DNA of 64,000 bases from Glycomyces luteolus. GTDB taxonomy: Bacteria > Actinomycetota > Actinomycetes > Mycobacteriales > Micromonosporaceae. Below the pieces are notes generated by a model. It saw only the letters and a list, made by a program, of their open reading frames with translations, did no database searches and was not told where the DNA came from. This document shows, piece by piece, positions 34,225 to 42,475 of the stretch. The stretch is taken from positions 1 through 64,000 of the forward strand of contig NZ_JAPZVP010000017.1 in NCBI RefSeq assembly GCF_027622875.1. The letters run 5' to 3'. The translations under genes were made by a program, and so were the position numbers. The stretch's first letter is position 1, and each line of letters begins with the position of its first letter.

Positions 34225-34242
34225 ATCTGCATTCATGCAGAT
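34225..34242. promoter_or_regulatory. MarR-type operator
   Basis: Perfect inverted repeat ATCTGCAT / ATGCAGAT with a 2-nt centre in the 86-nt divergent region between the SnoaL-like and MarR genes; a weaker TGC...GCA dyad lies just beside it (34211-34222). Confidence 0.7.
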
Positions 34243-34268
34243 ATTAGATTAGCGAAGGTGACCTTGAG

Positions 34269-34724
34269 ATGTCAAGACCCGACCTGGAGCGGCTCGGCGC
34301 GGTCTACCCGCGCTACCTCAACGCGATCGTCCTCCACGGCCTCGCGACCGCCCAGGCGGTCGGCCTCGGGCCCACCGACCTGTACGCGGTGGGCACACTC
34401 TCCTTCTACGGCCGCATGACCTCCGGCGACCTCGCCGCCAAGACGGGGCTCACCACCGGGGCCACCACGCGCCTCATCGACCGACTCGAGCAGCGCGGCC
34501 TCGTCCGCCGCGTCACGGACCCGGCCGACCGCCGCCGGGTGCTGGTCGAAGCCGTCGAAACCGATGCGCTCGAGCTGGACGCCGCGCTCGCGCCCGCGCG
34601 CGACAAGCTCGGCGAGGTCTTCGCGGCCTGCTCCCCCGCCGAGATCGCCGCCCTCACCGACCACTTCGAACGGGCGACCCCGGCGTTCCACGAGGCGATC
34701 GAGATGATCCGGGAATCGGACTGA
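34269..34724 (+). CDS. MarR-family regulator
   Basis: 151 aa. Winged helix at about 40-110 (MTSGDLAAKTGLTTGATTRLIDRLEQRGLVRRVTDPADRRRVLVE) flanked by dimerisation helices. Likely represses itself and the divergent SnoaL-like gene through the palindrome in between. Confidence 0.92.
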   Translation: MSRPDLERLGAVYPRYLNAIVLHGLATAQAVGLGPTDLYAVGTLSFYGRMTSGDLAAKTGLTTGATTRLIDRLEQRGLVRRVTDPADRRRVLVEAVETDALELDAALAPARDKLGEVFAACSPAEIAALTDHFERATPAFHEAIEMIRESD

Positions 34725-34810
34725 AGGACACGACTCGACACTGGACAGCACACTCTCGGCCCTGCGAGAATGGCGCGCGTTCACAGCCTCACGGATGGGA
34801 AGCAACCCCT

Positions 34811-36013
34811 ATGCGCCGCAAGTCCATGACCACGAGCGTCCTCAACGTGCTGCTGCAGCCGACGATGTCGACCCGGCGCGATCCCGACAAGATCTTCGAC
34901 GGCATCGTCGCGAAAGCCGAGCGGTCCACCCGGGGCGACCGCGCCGCGATCGGCGAGTTCCTCGACGGGATGCGGTACCTGACGCGCTGCTTCGCCGAGA
35001 GCCCGCGCCTGAGCCCGATGGGCTGGCAGAGCGTCCAGGGCGACCTGCGCCTGCGGATCGAGAACCGCCTGCGCGTGCAGCGCCTGGTCACCGAGCATCC
35101 CGAGATCGCCGCCGAGCCGATCGAGAAGCCGGTCTTCATCGTCGGGCTCCCTCGCACTGCGACCACCTTGGCCCACAACATCATCGCCAAGTCCGCCGAC
35201 CACCGCGGCCCGGCCCTGTGGGAGTGGATGTTCACCGACATCGACCGCGGCGAGGAGGAGCGGCGCCGCCGCATCCGGCAGACCGAGCGCCTGGTCGGCA
35301 CGTTCATGCGCCTCGCCCCGGCGTTCAAGGTCATCCACCCGCTGAACGCCCAGAAGCCCGACGAGTGCAACTACCTGCTGCCGCACGGCCACCAGCACCT
35401 CGCCCGGGTCCACATGCCGAGGTACTACAAGTGGATCGGGCAGCACGACGTGCTGCCCGACTACGAGTACTTGAAGCTCGCGCTGCAGGTGCTGCAGTTC
35501 GGGCGCGAGCGCAAGCGGTGGATCCTCAAGTCGCCCATGCATCTCGACCACCTGCCGGAGATCCGGAAGGTCTTCCCGGACGCGACCATCGTGTGGACGC
35601 ACCGCGACCCGATCACCGTGCTCGGCTCCCTGTGCTCGCTCGTCGAGTCCTCGCAGGTCATGCACGAGCGCAACCCGGACCTGCACGCCATCGGCGAGAC
35701 CTGGCTCCGCATCCAGTCGACCGCGATCGACCGCGCCCGGAAGGCGCGCGTCGACTGGCCGCGGTCCTCGTTCGTCGACGTCCCATACCCGTGGCTGGCC
35801 GCCGAGCCGCACGACAAGGTGCCGCTCCTGTACGAACGCCTGGGTGCCAAGTGGACCGACGCCGACGCCCGCGCCCTTGACTCCGTCCTCGCCCGCCCCG
35901 GCGTCGGCCGCCAGCACGAATACGAACTCGCCCGCTACGGCCTCAGCCCCCAGCGGGTGGAGGACGCTTTCGGCGACTACCCGAGAATGGTGGAGAAGCT
36001 CCGCCTCGACTGA
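34811..36013 (+). CDS. sulfotransferase-family protein (Sulfotransfer_3)
   Basis: 400 aa. 5'-phosphosulfate loop FIVGLPRTATT, conserved LLPHGHQ region, WILKSPMHLDHLPEI and the 3'-phosphate motif WTHRDPITVLGSLCSL. Uses PAPS to sulfate a hydroxyl or amine. No biosynthetic cluster flanks it. The 3' end overlaps the convergent uncharacterised gene by 37 nt. Confidence 0.85.
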   Translation: MRRKSMTTSVLNVLLQPTMSTRRDPDKIFDGIVAKAERSTRGDRAAIGEFLDGMRYLTRCFAESPRLSPMGWQSVQGDLRLRIENRLRVQRLVTEHPEIAAEPIEKPVFIVGLPRTATTLAHNIIAKSADHRGPALWEWMFTDIDRGEEERRRRIRQTERLVGTFMRLAPAFKVIHPLNAQKPDECNYLLPHGHQHLARVHMPRYYKWIGQHDVLPDYEYLKLALQVLQFGRERKRWILKSPMHLDHLPEIRKVFPDATIVWTHRDPITVLGSLCSLVESSQVMHERNPDLHAIGETWLRIQSTAIDRARKARVDWPRSSFVDVPYPWLAAEPHDKVPLLYERLGAKWTDADARALDSVLARPGVGRQHEYELARYGLSPQRVEDAFGDYPRMVEKLRLD

Positions 36014-36750
36014 CGCGCCATGACCTCGTCGTACTCGGAGAAGTAGCCGTCGATCCCCACGAGCACTTGCAGGGCCTCCTCGGAGTCAGCGAAGTCGACC
36101 GCTTCGGCCACGGCTCGGCGCACCTCGGGGCTGATGGACCAGCGGAGCATCTGCTGCCGCAGGTCCGAGGCAGGAGGCTCCACCGGACCGAGCATGCTGT
36201 GCAGTAGCTCAGGCGCGTATATCTGCAGGTCGGCGAGATGGGCCGCTGCGGCCGGCTGCCGCAGCGACGCCGTCCACTCGTTCAAGTGGGGGGTGAGATC
36301 GGGTTCGGCTAGACCGATGGCGAAGAGCAGATCCTCGGCATCGACGTCGCTCGGGTAGGTCGCGAGCGTCCTGGTCCAGAGAATTTGCTCCAGCTCGCGG
36401 ATCGCTTGCCGCTCTTCGGGAGCCCAGTCGGCACAGCCTGCGATAGCCAACCGGGAGAGAACGTGGTCGAGCTCGGGAAAGTTGAACCCGGTCGTGCAGG
36501 CGATCTCGAGGAGCCGAGGCAGGAAGTAGCGGAAGTCGGCCTCCGAGCCGATGGTGGACATGACACTCGCGAGATACGGCCGCAGCGAGTCGGCGGACAG
36601 CTCTCGCAAGGGCACCGGTGCCAGCAGTGCCGCTTGCTCACGCTCGTTCCAGCAGTGCGAGCAGCCTTCGATCGTCGCGGGCTTCGGCACCGAGGCGAAG
36701 GCGGTGTACAGCCGGTCGCCGGCGCCTTGGAGGGAGTCCGGTGAGGTCAC
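35977..36750 (-). CDS. uncharacterised protein with CSHCW motif
   Basis: 257 aa, soluble and mostly helical. Opening LYTAFASVPKPATIEGCSHCW and repeats of the kind FRYFLPRLLEIA, FPELDHVLSRL, WAPEERQAIRELEQILW resemble a conserved actinobacterial family of unknown function in which CxxC-type cysteines follow VPKP. GTG 36750 is the start that gives the family-like N-terminus; its SD is weak. It lies 29 nt after the NrtR-like gene on the same strand. Confidence 0.6.
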   Translation of the reverse strand: MTSPDSLQGAGDRLYTAFASVPKPATIEGCSHCWNEREQAALLAPVPLRELSADSLRPYLASVMSTIGSEADFRYFLPRLLEIACTTGFNFPELDHVLSRLAIAGCADWAPEERQAIRELEQILWTRTLATYPSDVDAEDLLFAIGLAEPDLTPHLNEWTASLRQPAAAAHLADLQIYAPELLHSMLGPVEPPASDLRQQMLRWSISPEVRRAVAEAVDFADSEEALQVLVGIDGYFSEYDEVMARQSRRSFSTILG

Positions 36751-36779
36751 TCGTGGACTGTAATCCCGCGGATGCACTC

Positions 36780-37460
36780 TCAGCCATCGAGTTTGCGGCG
36801 GAGGATCGGGGGGTTGAGGAGGGCGGCGTCTCCTCGGCGGTAGAGGCGGGCCGGGCGGCCTGGTTCGCCTTCGGTTGAGCGGCCGGTGGATTCGACGAAG
36901 CCGGGCGTGGTCGTGGCCTTGCGGTGGAAGTTGCGCGGGTCGATCTTCTCGCCCCAGACCGCCTCGTAGACCTGCCGGAGCGCGGCGATGGTGAACTCGG
37001 GCGGGCAGAACGCCGCTGCCAGAGGCGTGTACTCCAGTTTGGAGCGGGCGCGTTCGATGCCGTCGGCGAGGATGCGGTCGTGGTCGAACGCGAGGCCGTG
37101 GGCGCCGATCGGCTTCCAGGCGGCCGCCGCCGCGTCCGTTCCCGCTGTCGGGGCGGGCAAGTCGGGCAGGAACGCCAGGTAGGCGACGGTGACGACGCGG
37201 CCGCGCGGGTCGCGGTCGGGGTCGCCATAGCTGCCGAGCTGTTCCAAGTGGCCGCCCGGACCGTCGAGGCCGGTCTCCTCCCCGAGCTCGCGACGCGCGG
37301 CCGAAGTCAGGTCCTCGTCGGCGTGGACGAAGCCGCCGGGCAGCGCCCACTGGTTGAGGTGGGGTTCCAGACCCCGTTGCACGAGAAGCACGTTCAACTC
37401 GCCGTCGCGGACCGTGAGGACCACGAGGTCGACAGTGACGGCAAACACCGGATAACTCAT
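36780..37460 (-). CDS. nrtR: NrtR-type Nudix-winged-helix regulator
   Basis: 226 aa. N-terminal Nudix domain (about 1-140) with box GGFVHADEDLTSAARRELGEETGLD and a C-terminal NrtR winged helix (about 150-225: LEYTPLAAAFCPPEFTIAALRQVYEAVWGEKIDPRNFHRK, LYRRGD). NrtR senses ADP-ribose or NAD-related compounds and represses NAD metabolism genes. The Nudix box lacks the usual second Glu pair of active hydrolases (RELGEETG retained; full activity uncertain). A strong palindrome lies in the divergent promoter shared with the SPFH and NAD-kinase-like genes. Confidence 0.9.
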   Translation of the reverse strand: MSYPVFAVTVDLVVLTVRDGELNVLLVQRGLEPHLNQWALPGGFVHADEDLTSAARRELGEETGLDGPGGHLEQLGSYGDPDRDPRGRVVTVAYLAFLPDLPAPTAGTDAAAAAWKPIGAHGLAFDHDRILADGIERARSKLEYTPLAAAFCPPEFTIAALRQVYEAVWGEKIDPRNFHRKATTTPGFVESTGRSTEGEPGRPARLYRRGDAALLNPPILRRKLDG

Positions 37461-37471
37461 TATCACCACCT

Positions 37472-37502
37472 TGACGATAATCTATCACGTGCATTATCGT
37501 CA
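37472..37502. promoter_or_regulatory. NrtR-type operator
   Basis: Perfect 10-bp arms TGACGATAAT (37472-37481) and ATTATCGTCA (37493-37502) with 11-nt spacer between nrtR and the SPFH gene. A further TTATC/GATAA dyad (from 37460) abuts the nrtR start, suggesting autoregulation. Confidence 0.8.
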
Positions 37503-37527
37503 GAATGACGAGAAAAAGGAGGCCCCC

Positions 37528-38529
37528 ATGGCCGATGTCACCAAGCTCCTCCACCTGCGCCACCTGCGCGGCACCCCCACCGTCTGGGTCCGGTACCAGA
37601 AGCGCGGCCGCTCCTTCCGCGAAGGCACCAGCCAATCGTTCTGGTACCGCCCGCTGGTGGCCGTGCTCTCGGAAGTGCCGGTCGACGACCGCGAACTCCC
37701 TCTGATGTTCCACGCCCGCACCGCCGACTTCGCCGACGTCACCGTCCAGGCCACCGTCACCTACCGCATCGACGACCCGGCCCTCGCCGCCACCCGCCTC
37801 GACTTCTCGGTCGACCCCTACCGCGGACAGGCCCGCGCCCGGCCGCTCGACCAGGTCGCCACCCTGCTCACCGAGCTCGCGCAGCAGCCCGCGATCGACC
37901 TGCTCGCCCGGCTGCCGCTGGCCGAGGCGCTCACCAGCGCGGTCCCGCAGCTCCGCGAGGACGTCGCAGCGGCACTCGCCGCCGACGCCCGGCTAGCCGA
38001 CATCGGCGTCGCCGTCGTCAGCGCCCGCGTCGTCGCGGTACGCCCCGAACCGGAGCTGGAGCGTTCACTGCAGACCCCCACTCGCGAAGCGGTGCAACGG
38101 GACGCGGACAAGGCCACCTACTCGCGGCGCGCCCAGGCCGTCGAGCAGGAGCGGGCCATCGCCGAGAACGAACTGCAGAACAAGATCGAGCTGGCCCGGC
38201 GTGAGCAGCAATTGGTCGAGCAGAAGGGAGCCAACGCCCAACGGCAGGCCGAACTGGCGGCATCCGCCGGACTCGCTGCGGCCCAAGGCGAAGCCGAACG
38301 GGAGCGCACGCTGGCGATCGCCCACGCCGACAAGGTGCGGGCCGTCGGCGCGGCCGAGGCCGAAGCGGAGGCGGCCCGCCTCGCCGCCTACCGGGACCTG
38401 CCGCCCTCGGTGCTGCAGGCGCTGGCGCTGCGTGAACTCGCGGGGCAGCTGCCGGAGATCGGCCAGATCACGATCACACCGGACCTGCTGACCGGGACGC
38501 TCGCGCGCCTCGCGGACGGGTCGCGATGA
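37528..38529 (+). CDS. SPFH/Band-7 domain protein
   Basis: 333 aa. PHB/SPFH domain (about 25-180: LMFHARTADFADVTVQATVTYRIDDP, ALTSAVPQLREDVAAALAADARLADIGVAVVSARVVAVRP), a long Glu/Ala/Arg coiled coil (about 195-300) and a short C-terminal domain. No N-terminal TM is evident, unlike most flotillins. ATG 37528 has AAAAAGGAGG upstream. Its stop overlaps the NAD-kinase-like start (ATGA), so they are co-translated under the NrtR-type operator. Confidence 0.88.
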   Translation: MADVTKLLHLRHLRGTPTVWVRYQKRGRSFREGTSQSFWYRPLVAVLSEVPVDDRELPLMFHARTADFADVTVQATVTYRIDDPALAATRLDFSVDPYRGQARARPLDQVATLLTELAQQPAIDLLARLPLAEALTSAVPQLREDVAAALAADARLADIGVAVVSARVVAVRPEPELERSLQTPTREAVQRDADKATYSRRAQAVEQERAIAENELQNKIELARREQQLVEQKGANAQRQAELAASAGLAAAQGEAERERTLAIAHADKVRAVGAAEAEAEAARLAAYRDLPPSVLQALALRELAGQLPEIGQITITPDLLTGTLARLADGSR

Positions 38530-39431
38530 GCGCGACCCTAGCGCCGCGAGTGGTGGTGGTCAGCCGCCGCAGCGAACTGGACGAGCTGCTCGTCCGGCAC
38601 GGCACCCGCGCGGCGGCGGACCACTTCCTGCGCCAGCGCGGGCGCGACCTGGACGAGGTCGCGGCCCGGCACGAGGCGCTGCAGGCGGCGCTCACCACAG
38701 TGGACGCGGCGGTCCCGGCGGATTGGCGCCGGGGCAGGGTCGACCGCGAGGACCTGCCGAGGTTCCTGTTCGGGCCCGAGGACATCGTCGTCGCGGTCGG
38801 CCAGGACGGGCTCGTGGCGAACCTCGCGAAGTACCTTGCGGGCCAGCCGGTGCTGGGTGTGGATCCGGAGCCGGGACGCAACCCGGGCGTGCTGATCCGG
38901 TTCCACGCAGGCAAGGTCGGTGCCGCGCTCCGGGCGGTGGCCGCGGAGACGGCGACGATCAGTCGGCTCACGATGGTCGCGGCGCGGCTCGACGACGGGC
39001 AGGTGCTGGCCGGGCTCAACGAGGTGTACGCGGGCCACGCCGCCCACCAGTCCGCGCGCTACCGGCTGGTCGGGGCTGACGGCCGGGCCGAGCGCCAGTC
39101 CTCGTCCGGCGTGCTGATCGGCACCGGCACCGGGGCGACCGGCTGGACCGCCTCGATCGCGGCCGACCGAAGCTGGGGCGGGAAGCTGCCGGGACCGGAG
39201 GATGCGTCGCTGTCCTGGTTCGTCAGGGAGGCGTGGCCGTCCCCGGCGACCGGCGCGACCCTGACTGCGGGGGTGCTCAACCGCGGCGAGGAACTGCGGC
39301 TGGTCTGCGAGAGCGAACGGCTGGTGGTCTTCGCCGACGGCGTCGAGTCCGACCACCTCACCGTCACCTGGGGCCAGCAGCTCACGATCGGCCTGGCGGA
39401 CCGCCATCTGCATCTGGTCGTCCCCGGGTAG
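38526..39431 (+). CDS. NAD-kinase-like protein
   Basis: 301 aa of the NAD kinase/diacylglycerol kinase fold. GQDGLVANLAKYL stands for the GGDGT signature and is followed by GVDPEPGRNPGVLIRF (compare GIN-x-G-x-LGFL), with the later SSSGVLIGTGTGATGWTAS matching the second conserved region (D-G-x-x-x-S/T-P-T-G-S-T-A). The altered first motif suggests changed phosphoryl donor use or a sensory role. Operonic with an SPFH protein under an NrtR-like site. Probably acts on NAD or a related dinucleotide. Confidence 0.75.
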   Translation: MSATLAPRVVVVSRRSELDELLVRHGTRAAADHFLRQRGRDLDEVAARHEALQAALTTVDAAVPADWRRGRVDREDLPRFLFGPEDIVVAVGQDGLVANLAKYLAGQPVLGVDPEPGRNPGVLIRFHAGKVGAALRAVAAETATISRLTMVAARLDDGQVLAGLNEVYAGHAAHQSARYRLVGADGRAERQSSSGVLIGTGTGATGWTASIAADRSWGGKLPGPEDASLSWFVREAWPSPATGATLTAGVLNRGEELRLVCESERLVVFADGVESDHLTVTWGQQLTIGLADRHLHLVVPG

Positions 39432-39518
39432 CGCCGGACCGCCGTGCCGCCGGAGCCCCCGGTGGCACGGCGGTACTCCGGGTGGCGGACGAGCGGCGAA
39501 TGGGGAATCGTTGCGGGC

Positions 39519-40272
39519 ATGACGAACCCGTTCCCCGCCACGGCACTCGCCGACGCGCCCCGACTCCAAGCCCGCAATTCCGCCGCGTTCTGGGCGGCGA
39601 CCGGCCGCTCCCGCAAGCACGAGGTGATCCGCCGCCGTGGCTTCCTCGCCGTGCTCGGCGACGAGCGCGCGGGCCTGCGTGTGCTGCTGCAGGAACCGGA
39701 CCTCGCTGATGAGGAGCTCGCCGAGATCGCCGAGCTCGCGCGGCGCCGTCGGCCCGGTCGACATGGAGGACCCGTTCAGCGCGACCGAGCTCGGGCACTT
39801 GGGCATGGGTTCCTGGCAGATGCCGGTCATGCTTCGCCAACCTGGCGCGGTGGACGCGCCTTCCGTTGCGGTGCAAAGAGTCAGCGAGGAAGCGGACCTG
39901 TACGGCGCGGAGCGGGCCGTGATCGAGAGCTTCGGACTCGACCGTTTCGAGCCGCGCAAGCCCGGTGAGCTGTTCCCGGTGTCGCTCCTCGACGAGCCCG
40001 GGGTGGCGATATTCGTCGCGCGAGTCGACGGGACGGTCGCCGGGGCGTGTGTCACCGTGACCGCCAACGGTTTCGCGAGCCACTACTGGGTCGGGACCAC
40101 CGAGGCCGCCCGCTCGCGGGGCATCGGCCGCGCCGTCATGCTCGGCTCGCTCGCACCCCTCTCGCAGGTCCCGGTCACCCTCACCGCCTCGAAGCTCGGC
40201 CTGCCGCTGTACGAGAAGCTCGGGTTCGCCGAGGCGGCGTCGGCCACCTGGTGGTCCTCGAGCCGGGCCTGA
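39519..40272 (+). pseudogene. GNAT acetyltransferase, frameshifted
   Basis: The 5' part (39519 to about 39740) gives a typical N-terminus (NPFPATALADAPRLQARNSAAFWAATGRS); the 3' part in the +1 frame gives VDMEDPFSATELGHLGMGSWQMPVM and the acetyl-CoA domain (FVARVDGTVAGACVTVTANGFASHYWVGTTEAARSRGIGRAV, YEKLGFAEA). The break lies in CTCGCGCGGCGCC; restoring one CG gives a continuous frame. Product would be about 250 aa, acting on an unknown amine. Confidence 0.75.
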
Positions 40273-40278
40273 CCGGGC

Positions 40279-41235
40279 TCAACGGGCTTCGAGGGCTCGA
40301 GCGGCCTCTTCGGCCACCTGCCTGCGGAAGCCGTCCGAGCCGAGGGTCAGGACCGCTTCGAGGGCTCGGCGGTGGGCCTCCGCCAGCGCGTCGGCGGCCG
40401 AGGTCGGCACGTCGGGTTCGACGCCGGTGCCCTCCCAGTTGCCGCCGGAGATCGGGCTGACCGAGCGGGCGACGGGGAGGGCGAGTTCGAGATGGGAGTC
40501 CACTTTGATGCTGTCGCGGGGGTGCGCGCCGCCGCGCGTGCGCTCGCCGACCACGGTGGCCCGCTGGTGCTCTTGCAGGTCGAAGCTCAGGGCCTCGCCG
40601 CCTGAGAACGTCTTCGCGCTGGTCAGTACCCAGACTGGTTTGGTGCCACCGAATTTGGGGCCGGGGACGTGCGAGGTCCACAGTTGCTTGAGGTCCTCCG
40701 GGTCGCGGTGGGCCATGCCCGAGAGCTGCACGGGCTCGGTGTCGGTGAGGAAGCCGTAGGCCCAGGCGACCATGGTCGGGTCGCCGCCGAGGCATTCGCG
40801 CAGGTCGAGGATCAGGGCGTCGGTGGACGCGAGCAGGTGCATCGCGGCGGTGACGCGTTCGGCGGCGACCGAGGGCGGGAAGAAGAGCGGGGCGATCGCA
40901 AGCAGGCCGACGTTGCCGGGGAGGCGCTGCGCGTTCGCGACGCCGCCGCAGGTCAGGTCGCTCCATTCGGCCATCTGGCGAAGCTGGGTTTCCTCGTCGT
41001 CGTGGGTGTCGCTCAGTTCGGTCGGACTGTGCATGAGCCGCAGGTGGAGGTCGCCGTTGACCGATTGCAGGTCGGCGGTGACGAGATCGGCGAGACGGGC
41101 CTGGTCGGCGCCCTCGTAGCGGCCGTCGGCGGTCGCGGCGGTCAGGACCGCGGCGATCTCGGCGGCGACTTCGGGGAAGACGTAGCGCTCGAGGAGCAGT
41201 TTCGCGATCTGCGGAACGACTGCGGCAGTGGACAT
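40279..41235 (-). CDS. S41-family (IRBP/tail-specific-like) peptidase
   Basis: 318 aa, no signal peptide. N-terminal helical Peptidase_S41_N domain, then NVGLLAIAPLFFPP, ALILDLRECLGGDPTMVAWAYGFL, WVLTSAKTFSGGEALSFDLQ (nucleophile Ser in TFSGGE) and VVGERTRGGAHPRD. These are the IRBP-type S41 motifs; no PDZ domain. Divergent from arsR-type gene and possibly its target through the shared palindrome region. Confidence 0.85.
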   Translation of the reverse strand: MSTAAVVPQIAKLLLERYVFPEVAAEIAAVLTAATADGRYEGADQARLADLVTADLQSVNGDLHLRLMHSPTELSDTHDDEETQLRQMAEWSDLTCGGVANAQRLPGNVGLLAIAPLFFPPSVAAERVTAAMHLLASTDALILDLRECLGGDPTMVAWAYGFLTDTEPVQLSGMAHRDPEDLKQLWTSHVPGPKFGGTKPVWVLTSAKTFSGGEALSFDLQEHQRATVVGERTRGGAHPRDSIKVDSHLELALPVARSVSPISGGNWEGTGVEPDVPTSAADALAEAHRRALEAVLTLGSDGFRRQVAEEAARALEAR

Positions 41236-41281
41236 CGGGACCTCCAGAGGGGCGAGTGCTGGCTAGTAGTGAACCACTGAT

Positions 41282-41311
41282 TTGACAAAGTGTCCAGTAT
41301 TCTGGACACTT
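41282..41311 (+). promoter_or_regulatory. ArsR promoter-operator
   Basis: TTGACA (41282-41287), 17-nt spacer and GACACT (41305-41310) precede ATG 41317 by 6 nt, implying a leaderless or near-leaderless mRNA. A perfect 10-bp inverted repeat, AAGTGTCCAG (41288-41297) and CTGGACACTT (41302-41311), fills the spacer and -10. Confidence 0.75.
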
Positions 41312-41316
41312 GATTC

Positions 41317-41820
41317 ATGGACGACTCCGATCCCGTGGAGATGACGCTCTCGACCGCGCAGCAGCACCGCGCGCTCGCCCACCCCGTGCGGCACCGACTG
41401 CTGTTCATGCTCGGGCGGCGGACCGCGACCTTGAGCGAGCTCGCGGCCGAGCTCGGCATCAGCAAGGGCAGCGCGGCCCATCACCTGAAGGTCCTGCGCG
41501 AGGCCGGGCTCATCCGGATCGACAGCACGCGGACGGTCAGGGGCGGCACCGAGCAGCGCTTCAAGCGCACCGCCGAGCGGATCCGCTTCGACCACGGCGA
41601 GACCACGAAAGCGGTGCTCGCGGCGGTCGCCGATGAGGTCGTGAACGATGTCGACCCGCTGCTGACGCTCCGCAGCGTCCGCTTGAGCGAATCCCAGGTG
41701 CAGCGCCTGCGCCGGACGTTGGAGGAGCTGGTCCACGAGCTTCCCGACGAGGACGGCGAATCGCGGTACGGCGTGCTGGTCGGCCTCTACCGGCCCCGGA
41801 CGGGCGACCGCGTCAGCTGA
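41317..41820 (+). CDS. ArsR-family winged-helix regulator
   Basis: 167 aa. HTH_20-type domain (about 15-85: RALAHPVRHRLLFMLGRRTATLSELAAELGISKGSAAHHLKVLREAGLIRI) and a C-terminal helical domain (VRLSESQVQRLRRTLEELVHELP). No clustered cysteines for metal sensing. Probably represses itself and the divergent S41 peptidase via the 24-bp palindrome. The 3' end overlaps the convergent response regulator gene by 8 nt. Confidence 0.9.
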   Translation: MDDSDPVEMTLSTAQQHRALAHPVRHRLLFMLGRRTATLSELAAELGISKGSAAHHLKVLREAGLIRIDSTRTVRGGTEQRFKRTAERIRFDHGETTKAVLAAVADEVVNDVDPLLTLRSVRLSESQVQRLRRTLEELVHELPDEDGESRYGVLVGLYRPRTGDRVS

Positions 41821-42475
41821 CCTCGTCCTGGCCTCGCACGCGGCCGGACTCGTGCGCCCACATCGCGGCCTCGACCCGGTTGCGGACGCCGAGCTTGGCG
41901 AGGACGCCCGCGATATGGGTCTTGACCGTCCCGAGCGAGAGGAAGAGCCGCGCGCCGATCTCGGTGTTCGTCAACCCGGAGGCCAGGAGCGCCAGCACCT
42001 CCTCCTCGCGTGCGGTGAGCGGCGAGGACGGCTGCCGGACCCGCCGGGTCGGGCGCGAGAACTCGCCGAGGAGGCGCAGCGTCACCTGCGGTGCGATGAG
42101 CGCGTCCCCATTGGCGGCCGCGCGGACGGCCTCGCCGATCAGGTGCGGGCCCGCCTCCTTCAGCAGGAAGCCCTTGGCGCCGGCGCGGAGTGCACCGTGC
42201 ACGTACTCGTCGAGGTCGAACGTAGTGATGACCACGACCGCGATCGGGTCGGCGATCCGGTCGCCCGCGAGCAGCGCGGTCACCTCGATCCCGTTGAGAC
42301 CCGGCATCCTGATGTCCACAAGGGCCACATCGGGCCGGACCCGCTGCGCGAGGCGGACCGCCTCCACGCCGTCGGCGGCCTCGCCGACGACCTCGATGCC
42401 CGGTTGCGAGTCGAGCAGCAGGCGCAGTCCAGTGCGCACCGGCTCCTGGTCGTCGGCCACGATCACCCGGATCAT
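41813..42475 (-). CDS. NarL/LuxR-type response regulator
   Basis: 220 aa. Receiver domain with phospho-acceptor Asp in VALVDIRMPG, Thr/Lys switch residues (VITTF, FLLKEA), and a C-terminal LuxR HTH (LTAREEEVLALLASGLTNTEIGARLFLSLGTVKTHIAGVLAKLGVRNRVEA). Coupled by a 4-nt overlap to the histidine kinase gene. Targets unknown; the DUF2306 gene leads the operon. Confidence 0.94.
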   Translation of the reverse strand: MIRVIVADDQEPVRTGLRLLLDSQPGIEVVGEAADGVEAVRLAQRVRPDVALVDIRMPGLNGIEVTALLAGDRIADPIAVVVITTFDLDEYVHGALRAGAKGFLLKEAGPHLIGEAVRAAANGDALIAPQVTLRLLGEFSRPTRRVRQPSSPLTAREEEVLALLASGLTNTEIGARLFLSLGTVKTHIAGVLAKLGVRNRVEAAMWAHESGRVRGQDEVS

